Positions 10,058 through 18,542 are shown, counted from the first letter of the stretch. The stretch is 25,320 nucleotides of DNA from Sedimentisphaerales bacterium (GCA_016932895.1 JAFGCA010000739.1:1-25320), one strand, 5' to 3'. Program-made: numbers and translations. The notes: generated by a model not told the origin, from the letters alone.

Positions 10058-11677
10058 CTACACAAAGGGAGGCCGCTCAAACGTCTTGCCGTCGCCCAGC
10101 ACGCGCGGGTCCCCGGTCGCCTTGAGCGTGTCCATGAGACGCTGTGACAGCTCTTTGCGCGTCTCGGCGTAGGCCGGATCGTCGGCCACGTTTTGCAGGT
10201 AATCGGCGTCCCGACGCAAATCGTAGAGCTCCTTGGCCGGCCGCTTTGCGAAACCCAGCTCCCAGTGCATCCGCCACTGCGGATCGCGGCGATGCTTGAC
10301 CATCCACGCCTTGGTCGGGCTGGCGTCCAGATCGCCGAAGGCGGCAAAGGTATTCTGCTCCAGCTTCTCGAAGGAAGGCTCCTGGGCCGGATCGTCCATG
10401 CCGGTCGGCGTGCCCATGGGCCAACGGTCGGGCGCGAAGTTGCGGATGTACAGGAAATCGCGCGTCCGGATCGAGCGCTGCGGGTACGGCAGATTCCCCG
10501 CGCGGGCCTTGGCCACGTGACGCTCGCGCCCGGTGATCACGTGATCGCGCGTCGGATCGATCGTGCCGCTCTTGGGCGATACGAGCAGAGGGACAATGCT
10601 GCGCCCGGTCATGCACTCGGGCACGCCCTCGCCGGCGGCTTCCAGAAACGTCGGCGCCAGGTCCATGAGATTGACGAAGTCATCGACCACGCGCCCCTTC
10701 GGCGCCCGTTCCGGCCACTGCGCAAACAACGCCACCTCCGTGCCCAGGTTGTACAGGTTGCACTTGCCGCGCGGAAAGCCCGGGATGCCGTGGTCGCCGC
10801 TGACGACGACCAGCGTATTGTCCCGCTCTCCCATGGCGTCGAGCTTCTCCAGGAACAGGCCCAGCATCCGGTCCAGGGCCAGCACCTCGCCTAAATAATC
10901 GCACATGTCCTGACGCACTTCGTGTACGTCGGGCAAAAACGCCGGCATGCGTCCCTTCAGGTCGTCCGGGTCCAGTCCCCACAGGTCCTTGCCCGAGCCC
11001 TTGGTCCACTTGCGATGCGTGTTGGTGGGCCCGAACCAGTAGCAGAACGGCTGCCCGCCCTTGCGGTCGGCGAGAAAGGCCTCGAAGTTCTTCATCCCCT
11101 CGGCGCAAAGCTCGGTCTTGGCCTCTTCGGACGTCTTGCCGGCCTTGACCAACTTCGTCGCGTTCTGGGAGAAGCCGCAGAACCGCCGTCCCGCCGAGGC
11201 GTACTGCCGGGCCTTGCCCCCATACGGCGCATCGATGGGCGTTCCCGGACTCCAGGCCTTGTAGGTGAAACCGATGTGATACCCGGCCTTCTCCAGCAGC
11301 AGCGGGTAGCTGGGAATCTTCGGGTCCCACACCGCGCCCTGCAGGATGGCGCCGCGACCGGTGCGATAGAAGTACTGTCCCGAGAGCAGGGAGCTGCGAC
11401 AGGGTGTACACGACGGCGCCGTCACGTGGGCGTTGTTGAAACGCACGCCTTCCCGCGCGAAACGGTCGAAGACCGGCGTGCGAAGAGCCGCGTTCGGCTT
11501 AAAGAAGTCGTAGACGCTGGCGTAGCGACCCCAGTCGTCGGCGAAGAAGAAGAAGATGTTGGGCCTCTTGCCGGGAGCCGACAGCACCGACCTCGGGGAC
11601 ATGGCCAGACCCCCAACGACCGCTCCGGCCGCCTGGAGAAAACGACGACGGTTCATACGATGCGATTCCTGCTTCAT
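10058..11677 (-). CDS. Tat-exported arylsulfatase-type sulfatase (S1 family)
   Basis: A 539-residue sulfatase that hydrolyses sulfate esters, probably from a polysaccharide. The twin-arginine export signal [16 protein letters not shown] begins at residue 8, with AP at the likely cleavage site. The active-site signature is [12 protein letters not shown] (Cys90 to Gln101); Cys90 would be converted to formylglycine by a maturation enzyme not seen in this window. Metal and substrate residues expected of the family are visible: Asp47-Asp48 (FADDWG), His221 (NTHRKW) and Asp295-His296 (SGDHG). I start at MKQESHR because GGGAG lies 9 bases upstream; an upstream in-frame ATG would add 43 residues unlike a signal peptide. 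A palindrome at 11758-11774 may control it. The exact S1 subfamily and glycan are not determinable here. Confidence 0.9.
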   Translation of the reverse strand: MKQESHRMNRRRFLQAAGAVVGGLAMSPRSVLSAPGKRPNIFFFFADDWGRYASVYDFFKPNAALRTPVFDRFAREGVRFNNAHVTAPSCTPCRSSLLSGQYFYRTGRGAILQGAVWDPKIPSYPLLLEKAGYHIGFTYKAWSPGTPIDAPYGGKARQYASAGRRFCGFSQNATKLVKAGKTSEEAKTELCAEGMKNFEAFLADRKGGQPFCYWFGPTNTHRKWTKGSGKDLWGLDPDDLKGRMPAFLPDVHEVRQDMCDYLGEVLALDRMLGLFLEKLDAMGERDNTLVVVSGDHGIPGFPRGKCNLYNLGTEVALFAQWPERAPKGRVVDDFVNLMDLAPTFLEAAGEGVPECMTGRSIVPLLVSPKSGTIDPTRDHVITGRERHVAKARAGNLPYPQRSIRTRDFLYIRNFAPDRWPMGTPTGMDDPAQEPSFEKLEQNTFAAFGDLDASPTKAWMVKHRRDPQWRMHWELGFAKRPAKELYDLRRDADYLQNVADDPAYAETRKELSQRLMDTLKATGDPRVLGDGKTFERPPFV

Positions 11678-11748
11678 GATCGAACACTCCCCTGTTTCTT
11701 CACACGAATCTGCCTGATCCCAAAATTCCCATACCGACAGTCCCCCCA

Positions 11749-11774
11749 AGTATAGCCGAATATCAACGATATTC
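11749..11774 (-). promoter_or_regulatory. Possible promoter/operator of the sulfatase operon
   Basis: GAATATC-AAC-GATATTC (11758-11774) is a perfect 7-base inverted repeat with a 3-base centre. Immediately downstream on the minus strand is a -10-like TATACT (11754-11749), about 70 bases before the sulfatase start. No good -35 box exists at 17 bases, so an activator- or repressor-controlled promoter is plausible. Confidence 0.4.
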
Positions 11775-11854
11775 CATCGCTTCCTCCCGCGCCACGGACG
11801 ACGCATCGCAAACCGCCAAAGGCGCGGACTACGCGAAAAGAACGGTGTTCTGCC

Positions 11855-12035
11855 ACAGAGCTCTCAGAGAACGCAGAGGATCAATCCCTGTCTGAAAGAA
11901 ACCTGCATACACCTCCGTGTCCTCCGTGCCTCCGTGGTGCAAGCATCTTTCACCACAGAGACGCAGAGAGCAACGAGGAAATGGAACCGCAGATGGCCGC
12001 AGATAAATCATCAATAATCCTTCATCAATTCAAAG
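11855..12035 (+). repeat. Composite degenerate intergenic repeat (left copy)
   Basis: The block is built from short near-repeats: CACAGAGCTCTCAGAGAACG; then CTCCGTGTCCTCCGTGCCTC; then ACCACAGAGACGCAGAG; then AACCGCAGATGGCCGCAGAT; ending in TCCTTCATCAATTCAAAG (12018-12035). It has no coding potential. The final 18 bases recur exactly, inverted, at 24814-24831, next to a block of the same repeat types. Such repeats litter intergenic DNA of many environmental genomes; their origin is unclear. Confidence 0.75.
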
Positions 12036-12105
12036 TCCCCGTCCCGGATTACCAGGGCAATCGGAAAAGATGGGAAAATGGCCCCGCCTATGGTATGCTT
12101 GCCAT

Positions 12106-12836
12106 ATGCTCGATAACAAGACTTACAAGGAGATTCGTCGCCGGACGCGGGAGGCCGTGGCGCACTATTGGGCGACGCGTGCAGCCCAACAGAATAAGCA
12201 AGCTGAGAGTGGCCGAGCCGACCAGGGGCTGCGCAGTGCCGTGACCGGCGGAGCGCAAATGGACGGCTTTGTCGAATTCTCTGCCGATCTTATTACGGAT
12301 TCGGGCCTGTCTGCCGAATGCCTTCATTTCAGGAAGGCCCTGCAGTTGCCCGGTTTCTTTCGTCCCACCAAAGAGTGGGACCTGCTCGTTATCCGAGACG
12401 GGACTCTGATTGCGGCCATCGAGGCCAAATCTCAGGTTGGCCCGTCTTTCGGCAACAATTTCAACAATCGAACGGAAGAGGCGATGGGCAGCGCTCTGGA
12501 CCTTTGGACCGCCTATCGCGAGGGGGCCTTTCGCGCCAGTCCGCAGCCTTTCCTGGGCTACTTCTTCATGTTGGAGGACTGCCCTGCGTCCCAGCGACCC
12601 GTCAAGGTGAAGGAACCTCACTTCCCGGTATTCCCCGAGTTTGTGGGGGCCTCCTACATGTGAAACGATACGAACTCTTCTGCCGCAAACTCGTTCTCGA
12701 ACGACACTATAGTAGCGCCGCCTTTCTCACATCGAATCGTCAAACGGGCCTGCAAGGGGATCCTCAAATCCCTGCCGACGATATTTCGCTGGAGCAGTTC
12801 GCCCGCTCGCTGGTCGCCCATGTTTCCACCTTCTGA
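12106..12836 (+). pseudogene. PaeR7I/XhoI-type restriction endonuclease, frameshifted
   Basis: The first frame (12106-12663) starts MLDNKTYKEIRRR and carries the hallmarks of the PaeR7I family, which cuts CTCGAG: AVTGGAQMDGF, PGFFRPTKEWDLLV, then IEAKSQVGPSFGNNFNNR. The acidic residue in EWD and E-x-K form a PD-(D/E)XK site. It stops at TGA 12661-12663 after ASYM. The family's C-terminus continues in another frame: KRYELFCRKLVLERHYSSAA to a stop at 12834-12836. ATGTG at 12658-12662 looks like a duplicated TG; removing it gives ASYM-KRYELF and a protein of about 243 residues, the normal family length. The gene is therefore probably inactivated, unless the change is a sequencing error or the truncated protein still folds. 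The start ATG has no ribosome site; a TATGCT 7 bases ahead could give a leaderless transcript. The methyltransferase begins 8 bases after the ancestral stop. Confidence 0.85.
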
Positions 12837-12844
12837 CAGGACTT

Positions 12845-13768
12845 ATGGCCAAGACACGACATACGCTTGTTCACGGAGATGCAAGAGACCTCTCATACCT
12901 TGCCGATGAGTCGGTTCATCTGGTTGTGACATCTCCTCCGTATTGGAACCTCAAGCAATACAACGATCACAAAGATCAACTCGGTCACATCAACGATTAC
13001 GAGCAGTTCCTAGACGAGTTGGAGAAGGTGTGGAACCACGTCTTCCGCGTGCTCGTGCCCGGTGGACGACTCGTCTGCGTGGTTGGCGACGTCTGCGTAT
13101 CGAGAAAGCGTTATGGGCGGCATTTAGTCTTTCCGCTCCATTCCGATATATCCGTGCGCTGTCGAAAGATCGGCTTCGACAATCTCAACCCCATCATCTG
13201 GCATAAGATTGCCAACGCCTCCTACGAGGTAACGAACGGGTCGAAGTTCCTCGGAAAGCCCTACGAACCGAATGCCATCATCAAGAACGATATCGAATTC
13301 ATCCTCATGCAGCGCAAGCCCGGCGGCTATCGTAAGCCCAGCGCCAAGCAGAGACACGACAGTATGATCGAGAAGAAGGACTTCAACGAGTGGTTCCAGC
13401 AGATCTGGAACATTCCTGGCGCTTCGACTCGCAAGCATCCGGCCCCGTTCCCGCTGGAATTGGCCAGTCGCCTCATACGGATGTTCTCGTTCACTGGTGA
13501 CACGGTGCTCGATCCGTTCTGCGGTTCAGGGACGACGATGATCGCTGCGATGAAGTACGCTCGCAACAGCATGGGCGTCGAGATCGACCTCGACTACTCG
13601 AAAATGGCTGCGCGTCAACTCAAGGCCGAGAGCAGTGCTCTCTTCGTCGATGCCGACCTCATCTTCCAGAGGGCGACCATCGAGGGGAGCCTGTGCCTCG
13701 TCGAGCAGGCCCCCGAACTCGCCCACACTCGCAGCGCAAAGGCTCGCCTCGAACACTCTCCCACTTGA
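12845..13768 (+). CDS. Site-specific DNA methyltransferase, beta-class (N4-cytosine/N6-adenine)
   Basis: A 307-residue amino-methyltransferase that transfers a methyl group from S-adenosylmethionine to a base in its target site. Motif IV TSPPYW is at residues 29-34 and the cofactor motif DPFCGSGTT at 223-231, followed by MGVEID. That order (IV before I) defines the beta class, and the SPPY form is more frequent in N4-cytosine than N6-adenine enzymes. The target domain lies between (KIANASYEVTNG to NEWFQQIWN). Its position 8 bases after the PaeR7I-type nuclease gene implies it protects the same site, expected CTCGAG. The PaeR7I and XhoI partner enzymes I know of are larger N6-adenine enzymes, so the pairing is not the classical one. 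The frame looks intact, so it may persist as a solitary modification enzyme. AGGA stands only 3 bases before the ATG; translational coupling to the nuclease is likely. Confidence 0.9.
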   Translation: MAKTRHTLVHGDARDLSYLADESVHLVVTSPPYWNLKQYNDHKDQLGHINDYEQFLDELEKVWNHVFRVLVPGGRLVCVVGDVCVSRKRYGRHLVFPLHSDISVRCRKIGFDNLNPIIWHKIANASYEVTNGSKFLGKPYEPNAIIKNDIEFILMQRKPGGYRKPSAKQRHDSMIEKKDFNEWFQQIWNIPGASTRKHPAPFPLELASRLIRMFSFTGDTVLDPFCGSGTTMIAAMKYARNSMGVEIDLDYSKMAARQLKAESSALFVDADLIFQRATIEGSLCLVEQAPELAHTRSAKARLEHSPT

Positions 13769-13837
13769 AACCTTTGGGGTCCGCCCTTGAGTTAACCGTT
13801 AATTAGGAAATCTGGGTAGGAACTCTTGGGGCGCTAC

Positions 13838-13972
13838 ATAATGGCACTAAGTTGAGCATATCCGTCGGGCCCGGAGGCTGGATCAAGTGCCCCTTGGTTG
13901 GAAATATCGCGGATTGGGCAGGCAAGCAAGCCGCTTCCTTGGCCTCGATCGCCCTCAACTTAGTGCCATTAT
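13838..13972. mobile_element. MITE-like element with perfect 19-base terminal inverted repeats
   Basis: ATAATGGCACTAAGTTGAG (13838-13856) is repeated exactly, inverted, at 13954-13972, giving a 135-base unit with 97 unique internal bases. There is no transposase inside, and I see no clear target duplication in the flanks. It fits a non-autonomous miniature transposable element or a transposon end-to-end remnant. A long-stem structured RNA is the alternative. It lies in the 333-base gap between the methyltransferase and the next hydrolase gene, which otherwise shows nothing I can identify. Confidence 0.6.
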
Positions 13973-14101
13973 ATGGTGTGCTCAGAGTTCCCCTTTCCGG
14001 GCCCTTCGGATTGCGTTTGACGGCGTCTCTGTATAGCATGGTCCGGGAAAGGCCCTGACATGCAGGGTCGGACGTTGTTCCAGACTTGGCAGGACGCGCG
14101 G

Positions 14102-15427
14102 ATGAAAGGGACAGGCAGAAGCGTACTTATCGTTCTATCGGTGGTAGCCGGATTGATGGGCCCGCAGGCGGGTGTCGCGGGGCAGCCGCGAACCGGCAAC
14201 TTCGAGATCGTCGAAAGGAGCGGCCGCTGGCAACTGCTGCGCGACGGCGAGCCGTTCTACGTCAAAGGCGCCGTCGGGTGGCACTCCTACGAGCTGCTTC
14301 GTCAATGCGGCGGCAATGCCGTGCGTACCGGAGCGAGGAAAGCGAACCTGGGCCGGGCCCACCAGGCCGGCCTGGTGGCGCTGGCCAATCTACCGGTCAG
14401 AGGACAGCGAAACGGCATGGACTGGGGCGACGAGCAGGCGGTCGCCGAGCAGAAGGCCCGCGTGCTGCAAACGGTTCGCGAGCTCAAGGACCATCCGGCG
14501 GTAATGTTCTGGGCGGTCGGGAACGAACTCGACTGGATCCCGCCGGGGATTGCCCACCATCGGCAGCTCTGGCAACGGCTCAACGACCTTGCGGCCGGCA
14601 TCCACGAGATCGATCCGCACCATCCCGTCATGACCGTCGTCGGCACGGGGCGATTCGAGGCGAAGATCCGGGAGATCGCGCGACAGGGCACCGCTTTCGA
14701 CCTGCTGGGGATCAACGCCTACGGTGACATCGCCGCCGTGGCGAAGCTGGCCCGGCGCTTCTGGCCCAAACCCTACGTGGTCGCCGAGTGGGGCCCGACC
14801 GGGCACTGGCAGGTCCCCCGGACCCAATGGGGCGCTCCTCTCGAAGAGACGAGCACGCAGAAGGCCCGCGCCGTCTTCAATCGCTACACGAGTGTGATCC
14901 AGGCCGATGCGCAGCACTGCCTCGGCTCCTTCGCCTTCCTGTGGGGCCAGAAGCAGGAGACGACCCACACCTGGTACGGCATGTTCCAGGGCGACCTCTC
15001 GACCGAGTCGGTCGACGTCATGCAGTATTTCTGGAGCGGCCAATGGCCATCCAACCGCGCCCCGGCGGTGCTCGCCCTCGACATCATCGGATTCGCCGAC
15101 AGAACGCGAGTCTATCTCGATCCGGGCCAAACGTATGAGGCGCGAGTCGTTTGCTACGACTGCGACTACGACGCCCTGACGTTTCGATGGGAGATCAAAA
15201 CCGAGGTTGAGATCCCCAAGGACTCCTACGCAGGCAGCCTGGAGAAGCCGGCCGGAACGGTGCCGGGGCTAATAGAGGAGGACGCCGCCGCACGGGCGCG
15301 TTTCACCGCGCCCGAGGCCACCGGCAATTATCGCCTCTTCGTGCAGATCCTCGACGGACACGGCCACGTCGGCTACGCAAACGCGCCGTTCCATGTGGGC
15401 CGAAAAACGCATCCGGAGAAACCGTGA
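14102..15427 (+). CDS. Secreted clan GH-A glycoside hydrolase (GH2-like TIM barrel)
   Basis: A 441-residue exported protein with a signal peptide (MKGTGRSVLIVLSVVAGL, hydrophobic run 8-20). The body is a TIM barrel of the retaining clan GH-A: FWAVGNELDW carries the expected acid/base Glu142 after Asn141, and YVVAEWG the likely nucleophile Glu229. LLRDGEPFYVKGAVGWHSY near the start is the usual first strand. From about residue 330 a beta-sandwich-like tail follows (YEARVVCYDCDYDALTFRWE to NYRLFVQILDGHGHVGYANAPF), similar to PKD or fibronectin-like domains. It is shorter than classical GH2 enzymes and lacks their N-terminal sandwich domains. Substrate is unknown. AGGA sits 7 bases before this ATG; an in-frame ATG at 14060, also with a ribosome-site-like AAAGG, would add 14 residues before the signal peptide. 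The next hydrolase gene follows on the same strand after a REP-like palindrome. Confidence 0.78.
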   Translation: MKGTGRSVLIVLSVVAGLMGPQAGVAGQPRTGNFEIVERSGRWQLLRDGEPFYVKGAVGWHSYELLRQCGGNAVRTGARKANLGRAHQAGLVALANLPVRGQRNGMDWGDEQAVAEQKARVLQTVRELKDHPAVMFWAVGNELDWIPPGIAHHRQLWQRLNDLAAGIHEIDPHHPVMTVVGTGRFEAKIREIARQGTAFDLLGINAYGDIAAVAKLARRFWPKPYVVAEWGPTGHWQVPRTQWGAPLEETSTQKARAVFNRYTSVIQADAQHCLGSFAFLWGQKQETTHTWYGMFQGDLSTESVDVMQYFWSGQWPSNRAPAVLALDIIGFADRTRVYLDPGQTYEARVVCYDCDYDALTFRWEIKTEVEIPKDSYAGSLEKPAGTVPGLIEEDAAARARFTAPEATGNYRLFVQILDGHGHVGYANAPFHVGRKTHPEKP

Positions 15428-15481
15428 CATTGATGGCTGGACCGACACCGCAGTTTCGCAAGTACCGCGACCATGCGGGAG

Positions 15482-15561
15482 GAGATTGCTTCGTCGCTTC
15501 GCTCCTCGCAATGACACACAGAAGGCACGATATGTCATTGCGAGCGGAGCGAAGCAATCTC
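15482..15561. repeat. REP-like palindromic repeat
   Basis: A left arm (15482-15516, beginning GAGATTGCTTCGTCGC) and a right arm (15533-15561, TGTCATTGCGAGCGGAGCGA onward) are imperfect inverted copies separated by 16 bases; the left arm carries a 6-base insertion. The GATTGC...GCAATGAC family is widespread in intergenic DNA of many bacteria. A reduced single copy, GAGATTGCCGCGCTGCGCTC onward, occurs at 24920-24946. It lies between two hydrolase genes and could stabilise or end their transcript. Confidence 0.75.
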
Positions 15562-15646
15562 AAGCCATCGTAGTAGAGGGACTTGTGAGATGGCGTACCA
15601 GACCCCATGCGTACAACGAGACCTGAACAAGCGAATTGGAGATCCT

Positions 15647-17857
15647 ATGGGCAATCGCAAATGTTTGTCGACCGCGTTCGTCGCGTGTGTAGTACTGGGT
15701 CTTTCGCGGATACCGATGGCTGCACTCGCAGAAGAGGCCACGGTGCGGCCGTGGTTTCAGGACGTTCTGGTCGGGATGGAGGTCGGGCCCACGGGGGCGC
15801 AGTTCGGCCACAGCGATCCGAACGACCGCCGCTACTGCGCCCGATTCGACGGGCGCCAGATCGTTCGGCGCTGCCGGGCGGCGCACTGCGAGTACGTGGT
15901 CATCTGGGCCCGCGACGGGGACTATGCCTATTACAATTCCAGGTACTTGCCCAAGGCCCCGGGCCTGCGCGGCCGCGACCCGCTGCGTGAGACGATGGAG
16001 GAAGCCGCCAAACACGGGATGCCCGTCATCGCCTATTGCGTGGTGCAGCAAGGCGGGCACTACCTGCGCGCGCATCCGGAGTTTGAGATGCGCGACGCGA
16101 AGGACAATCGCATCGGCCGCTTCTGCTACCGTTCAGGCTATCTCGATGCGATGAAAGAGATCCTGGCCGAGCAGTTGGACTACGGCATCGCCGGCTTTCA
16201 CATCGACATGCTGGACCAGGGTTTCGGCCCGCCCTACGGCTGCTGGTGCGAGCACTGCCGCGAGAAGTTCGAAGCCCGGTACGGCCATCCTATGCCCGAG
16301 GGCGTGACGTGGGACGAAAAATGGGACCACATGCTGGAATTCCGGTATGCTTCCAGCGAGCGGTTCGAGCGGGCGCTTCGCGACTACGTCAAGGCCCGCA
16401 AGCCCGGCGCGACGGTCGACTTCAACTACCACGGCAACCCGCCGTTTTCCTGGGAGGTCGGCCAGCGCCCCGTACAGCACGCGGGCAACGGCGATTTCAT
16501 CACGGGCGAAACGGGCGTGTGGGGCTTCAGCGCGTTAACGGTCGGGCTCAACGCCGAGTTCTACCGGGCCGCCACACCCGGGTTGCCGGTCCAGGTGGCC
16601 ATGCAGCGTGGGGTGCGGATGTATCACGACCAGACGACGCGCCCGCTCCATGACATCCGGTGGGAGCTGCTGACGCTGCTGGCGCACAATGCGTTCGTGA
16701 CCGTGGTGGACAAGACCGGCTTCGACGGCTGGCTCGATCCGGTGGCCTATGGCCGCATCGGCAGGGCATTCGAGGAAGCCCGCGCCAAGCGCGAGCACTT
16801 CGGGCACCAGAGCGTCGCGGACGTCGGGGTCTATTTCAGCAGCCGGACGCGCGACTGGCTCGGGCGAGCCGAGCCGGTGCGGTACTTCCAGAGCTTTCAG
16901 GGCGCCCACAAGGCGCTCGTGTACGAGCATATCCCCTGGGGCGTCGTGCTGGATGAGAACCTGACGCGGGAGCGCCTCAAACGATTCCCGATCGTGCTGC
17001 TGGCCCACGCGGCGATCGTATCAGAGCCGGAGGCGGCGCTGCTGCAGGACTATGTCACCGAAGGCGGCAACCTCATCCTGACGGGGTGGACCGGGCTGCT
17101 CGGCCCCCGCGGCGAGGGGCTCGACCATTCGGTTCTGGAGCCGCTCATCGGCGCGAAATTCGTCCGCCGGGTCGATTCTCTGGACAACTGGGTCCGATTC
17201 CCCGCTCGGGCGCAACGGTCGGATTCCCCCGCTCCGCTGCGACGCGGGATCGAGGCGGACTGGCCGTTTCTGGTCAAAGGACCGGCCGCCGTCTTCGAGC
17301 CACAATCGGCCCGGGCCGTCGGCCGGCTCTACCGGCCCTTCCGCACCACGCGTCAGCGCGAAGGCAGGGAAGGCACCGACTGGCCCATGAGCGCCGATTC
17401 GCCGGTCGGTCCCGTTCTCCTGGTCAATCGGGTCGGCAAGGGAAAGGTGCTGACCTTCGCCTGCTCTCCCGACTACGCCACGGCCGGCGAGCATCACATC
17501 GTCGAGGCCCGGCGTCTCCTGGCCAACGCCGTTGACTTCCTGAGTCCCGAGCCCCGCGTCCGCATCACCGCGCCGACCACCGTGGAGGCGGTGGTCACGG
17601 ACGATCCTTCCAGGCGCACGCTCCGCATCCACCTGCTGGGCTACAACTCGCCCCCCCAGACCACGCCGCCGAAGAATCGACCTTTCATTCTGCCCGGTCT
17701 CATCGAGGACCCACCCATGTACCGAGCGGCTCTGGAATTTTCCGGGCCCGTCAGGAATGCCGCCGCTCTCAACAAATCCACCGTTCTGAGACGACGAGGC
17801 CGACGCGTCGAAGTGACAGTGAACGACATCCATGAGGTGCTGGTGATCGGGTACTGA
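15647..17857 (+). CDS. Secreted GHL6-type putative glycoside hydrolase with beta-galactosidase trimerisation-like domain
   Basis: A 736-residue exported protein. The signal peptide is MGNRKCLSTAFVACVVLGL with AALA before the likely cut. The N-terminal half (about 30-350) resembles the hypothetical glycosidase family 6 (GHL6) barrel: VVIWARDGDYAYYNSRYLPK, RDPLRETMEEAAKHGMPVIAY, then GFHIDMLDQGFGPPYGCWCE. Asp187 is a plausible catalytic residue and CxxC pairs (CWCEHC) follow it, as in relatives. From about 400 (LVYEHIPWGVVLDENL, then LLQDYVTEGGNLILTGWTG) it resembles the Rossmann-like trimerisation domain of GH42 enzymes. The C-terminal 80 residues are beta-rich (RTLRIHLLGYNSP). GGAG lies 5 bases before this ATG; an upstream ATG at 15590 would add 19 residues before the signal peptide. 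GHL6 activity is not established, and substrate is unknown. Likely co-expressed with the preceding hydrolase. Confidence 0.78.
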   Translation: MGNRKCLSTAFVACVVLGLSRIPMAALAEEATVRPWFQDVLVGMEVGPTGAQFGHSDPNDRRYCARFDGRQIVRRCRAAHCEYVVIWARDGDYAYYNSRYLPKAPGLRGRDPLRETMEEAAKHGMPVIAYCVVQQGGHYLRAHPEFEMRDAKDNRIGRFCYRSGYLDAMKEILAEQLDYGIAGFHIDMLDQGFGPPYGCWCEHCREKFEARYGHPMPEGVTWDEKWDHMLEFRYASSERFERALRDYVKARKPGATVDFNYHGNPPFSWEVGQRPVQHAGNGDFITGETGVWGFSALTVGLNAEFYRAATPGLPVQVAMQRGVRMYHDQTTRPLHDIRWELLTLLAHNAFVTVVDKTGFDGWLDPVAYGRIGRAFEEARAKREHFGHQSVADVGVYFSSRTRDWLGRAEPVRYFQSFQGAHKALVYEHIPWGVVLDENLTRERLKRFPIVLLAHAAIVSEPEAALLQDYVTEGGNLILTGWTGLLGPRGEGLDHSVLEPLIGAKFVRRVDSLDNWVRFPARAQRSDSPAPLRRGIEADWPFLVKGPAAVFEPQSARAVGRLYRPFRTTRQREGREGTDWPMSADSPVGPVLLVNRVGKGKVLTFACSPDYATAGEHHIVEARRLLANAVDFLSPEPRVRITAPTTVEAVVTDDPSRRTLRIHLLGYNSPPQTTPPKNRPFILPGLIEDPPMYRAALEFSGPVRNAAALNKSTVLRRRGRRVEVTVNDIHEVLVIGY

Positions 17858-18231
17858 GCGTACGACGGACGGAGAGACCTCGACGCGGCGGGAATTCCCG
17901 GTCGCGACGGGCCCGGGCCGGCGGACACCGCGGTGTCGGGGCTTTCTATGGCTACCTGTGCGAATTCGCGGGCGACCCTGAGGAGACTGCTGCCGCCGCA
18001 GAACCAGTCGATTCGCATCGGGGTGCCCGTGGGCCACGTTCTTCTCGGCGACCTGGAGCGTCTGGATGCCGAGCCGTGCAGGCTGGTCATCGTCTTGAGC
18101 TGTTTCGCGTCGGGCGCCTTGCTGCGTTGTTCCAGCCGTCCGGGACGCAATGCTCGCAAAACGAAATGAGCATCAGATCACAAAGAAATCGAGCATTCCA
18201 AAAACCCCCGCCTCCAGAAGAACTTGCGAAA
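17858..18231. other. Intergenic region without a supported gene
   Basis: A 374-base gap between the GHL6-type gene and the tRNA. It contains the perfect palindrome GACACCGCGGTGTC (17924-17937) followed by GGGGCTTTCT, a possible weak terminator of the hydrolase transcript. A 78-codon plus-strand frame (17933-18169) has no ribosome site and no recognisable family. I see nothing else. Confidence 0.5.
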
Positions 18232-18307
18232 TCGGGGTGACTGGATTCGAACCAGCGACCTCCTGCACCCAAAGCAGGCACTCTAAGCCAAGCTGAGCTA
18301 CACCCCG
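18232..18307 (-). tRNA. tRNA-Pro (anticodon UGG)
   Basis: On the minus strand, CGGGGTG (18307-18301) pairs with CACCCCG (18239-18233) as acceptor stem, with A at 18232 as discriminator; CCA is not encoded. The anticodon arm is CCTGC-TTTGGGT-GCAGG, giving UGG (proline). The T-arm GCTGG-TTCGAAT-CCAGT is standard. The D-arm begins TAGCTCAGC. All arms fold with only wobble exceptions. Confidence 0.95.
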
Positions 18308-18333
18308 GTTGAACTGTCGCCTAAACGGCTCGT

Positions 18334-18363
18334 ATTATACGTTGAAGAAGGGAGCAGGTGCAA
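18334..18363 (-). promoter_or_regulatory. Promoter of tRNA-Pro
   Basis: On the minus strand TTGCAC (18363-18358) and a perfect TATAAT (18339-18334) are 18 bases apart. The predicted start near 18327 gives a 5' leader of about 20 bases before the tRNA, a normal arrangement. Confidence 0.65.
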
Positions 18364-18436
18364 CGAGTATAGCGAGAAATGCGGCATTTTGGGTTACCGG
18401 ACCCTTTCGTGTACCCTACGGAGCGGCAAAAAAGAT

Positions 18437-18465
18437 TTGCATAAATTGGGCCGCTACGGTAAAAT
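18437..18465 (+). promoter_or_regulatory. Promoter of the HTH/membrane protein gene
   Basis: TTGCAT (18437-18442) and TAAAAT (18460-18465) are separated by 17 bases, 78 bases before the start codon at 18543. It is divergent from the tRNA promoter. Confidence 0.6.
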
Positions 18466-18542
18466 AGCGAGACCAGGGAATTGCTTTTTGGGGGATTTAA
18501 AACGCGCCGTGGTTGCGTTCCCCGGTTAGGAGAAGGAAGATT

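Noticed and set aside
11855..12035. Possible CRISPR array in the repetitive block
   Set aside because: Units are short, degenerate and contiguous, without constant-length repeats and unique spacers; no cas genes nearby. The same applies to 24842-25125.
12658..12662. Programmed frameshift in the PaeR7I-type gene
   Set aside because: There is no slippery heptamer or downstream stimulatory structure that I can see; a TG duplication explains it more simply.
17933..18169. 78-codon plus-strand frame between the GHL6-type gene and tRNA-Pro
   Set aside because: No ribosome site, the palindrome 17924-17937 precedes it, and the composition resembles non-coding high-GC DNA; a decayed gene cannot be excluded.
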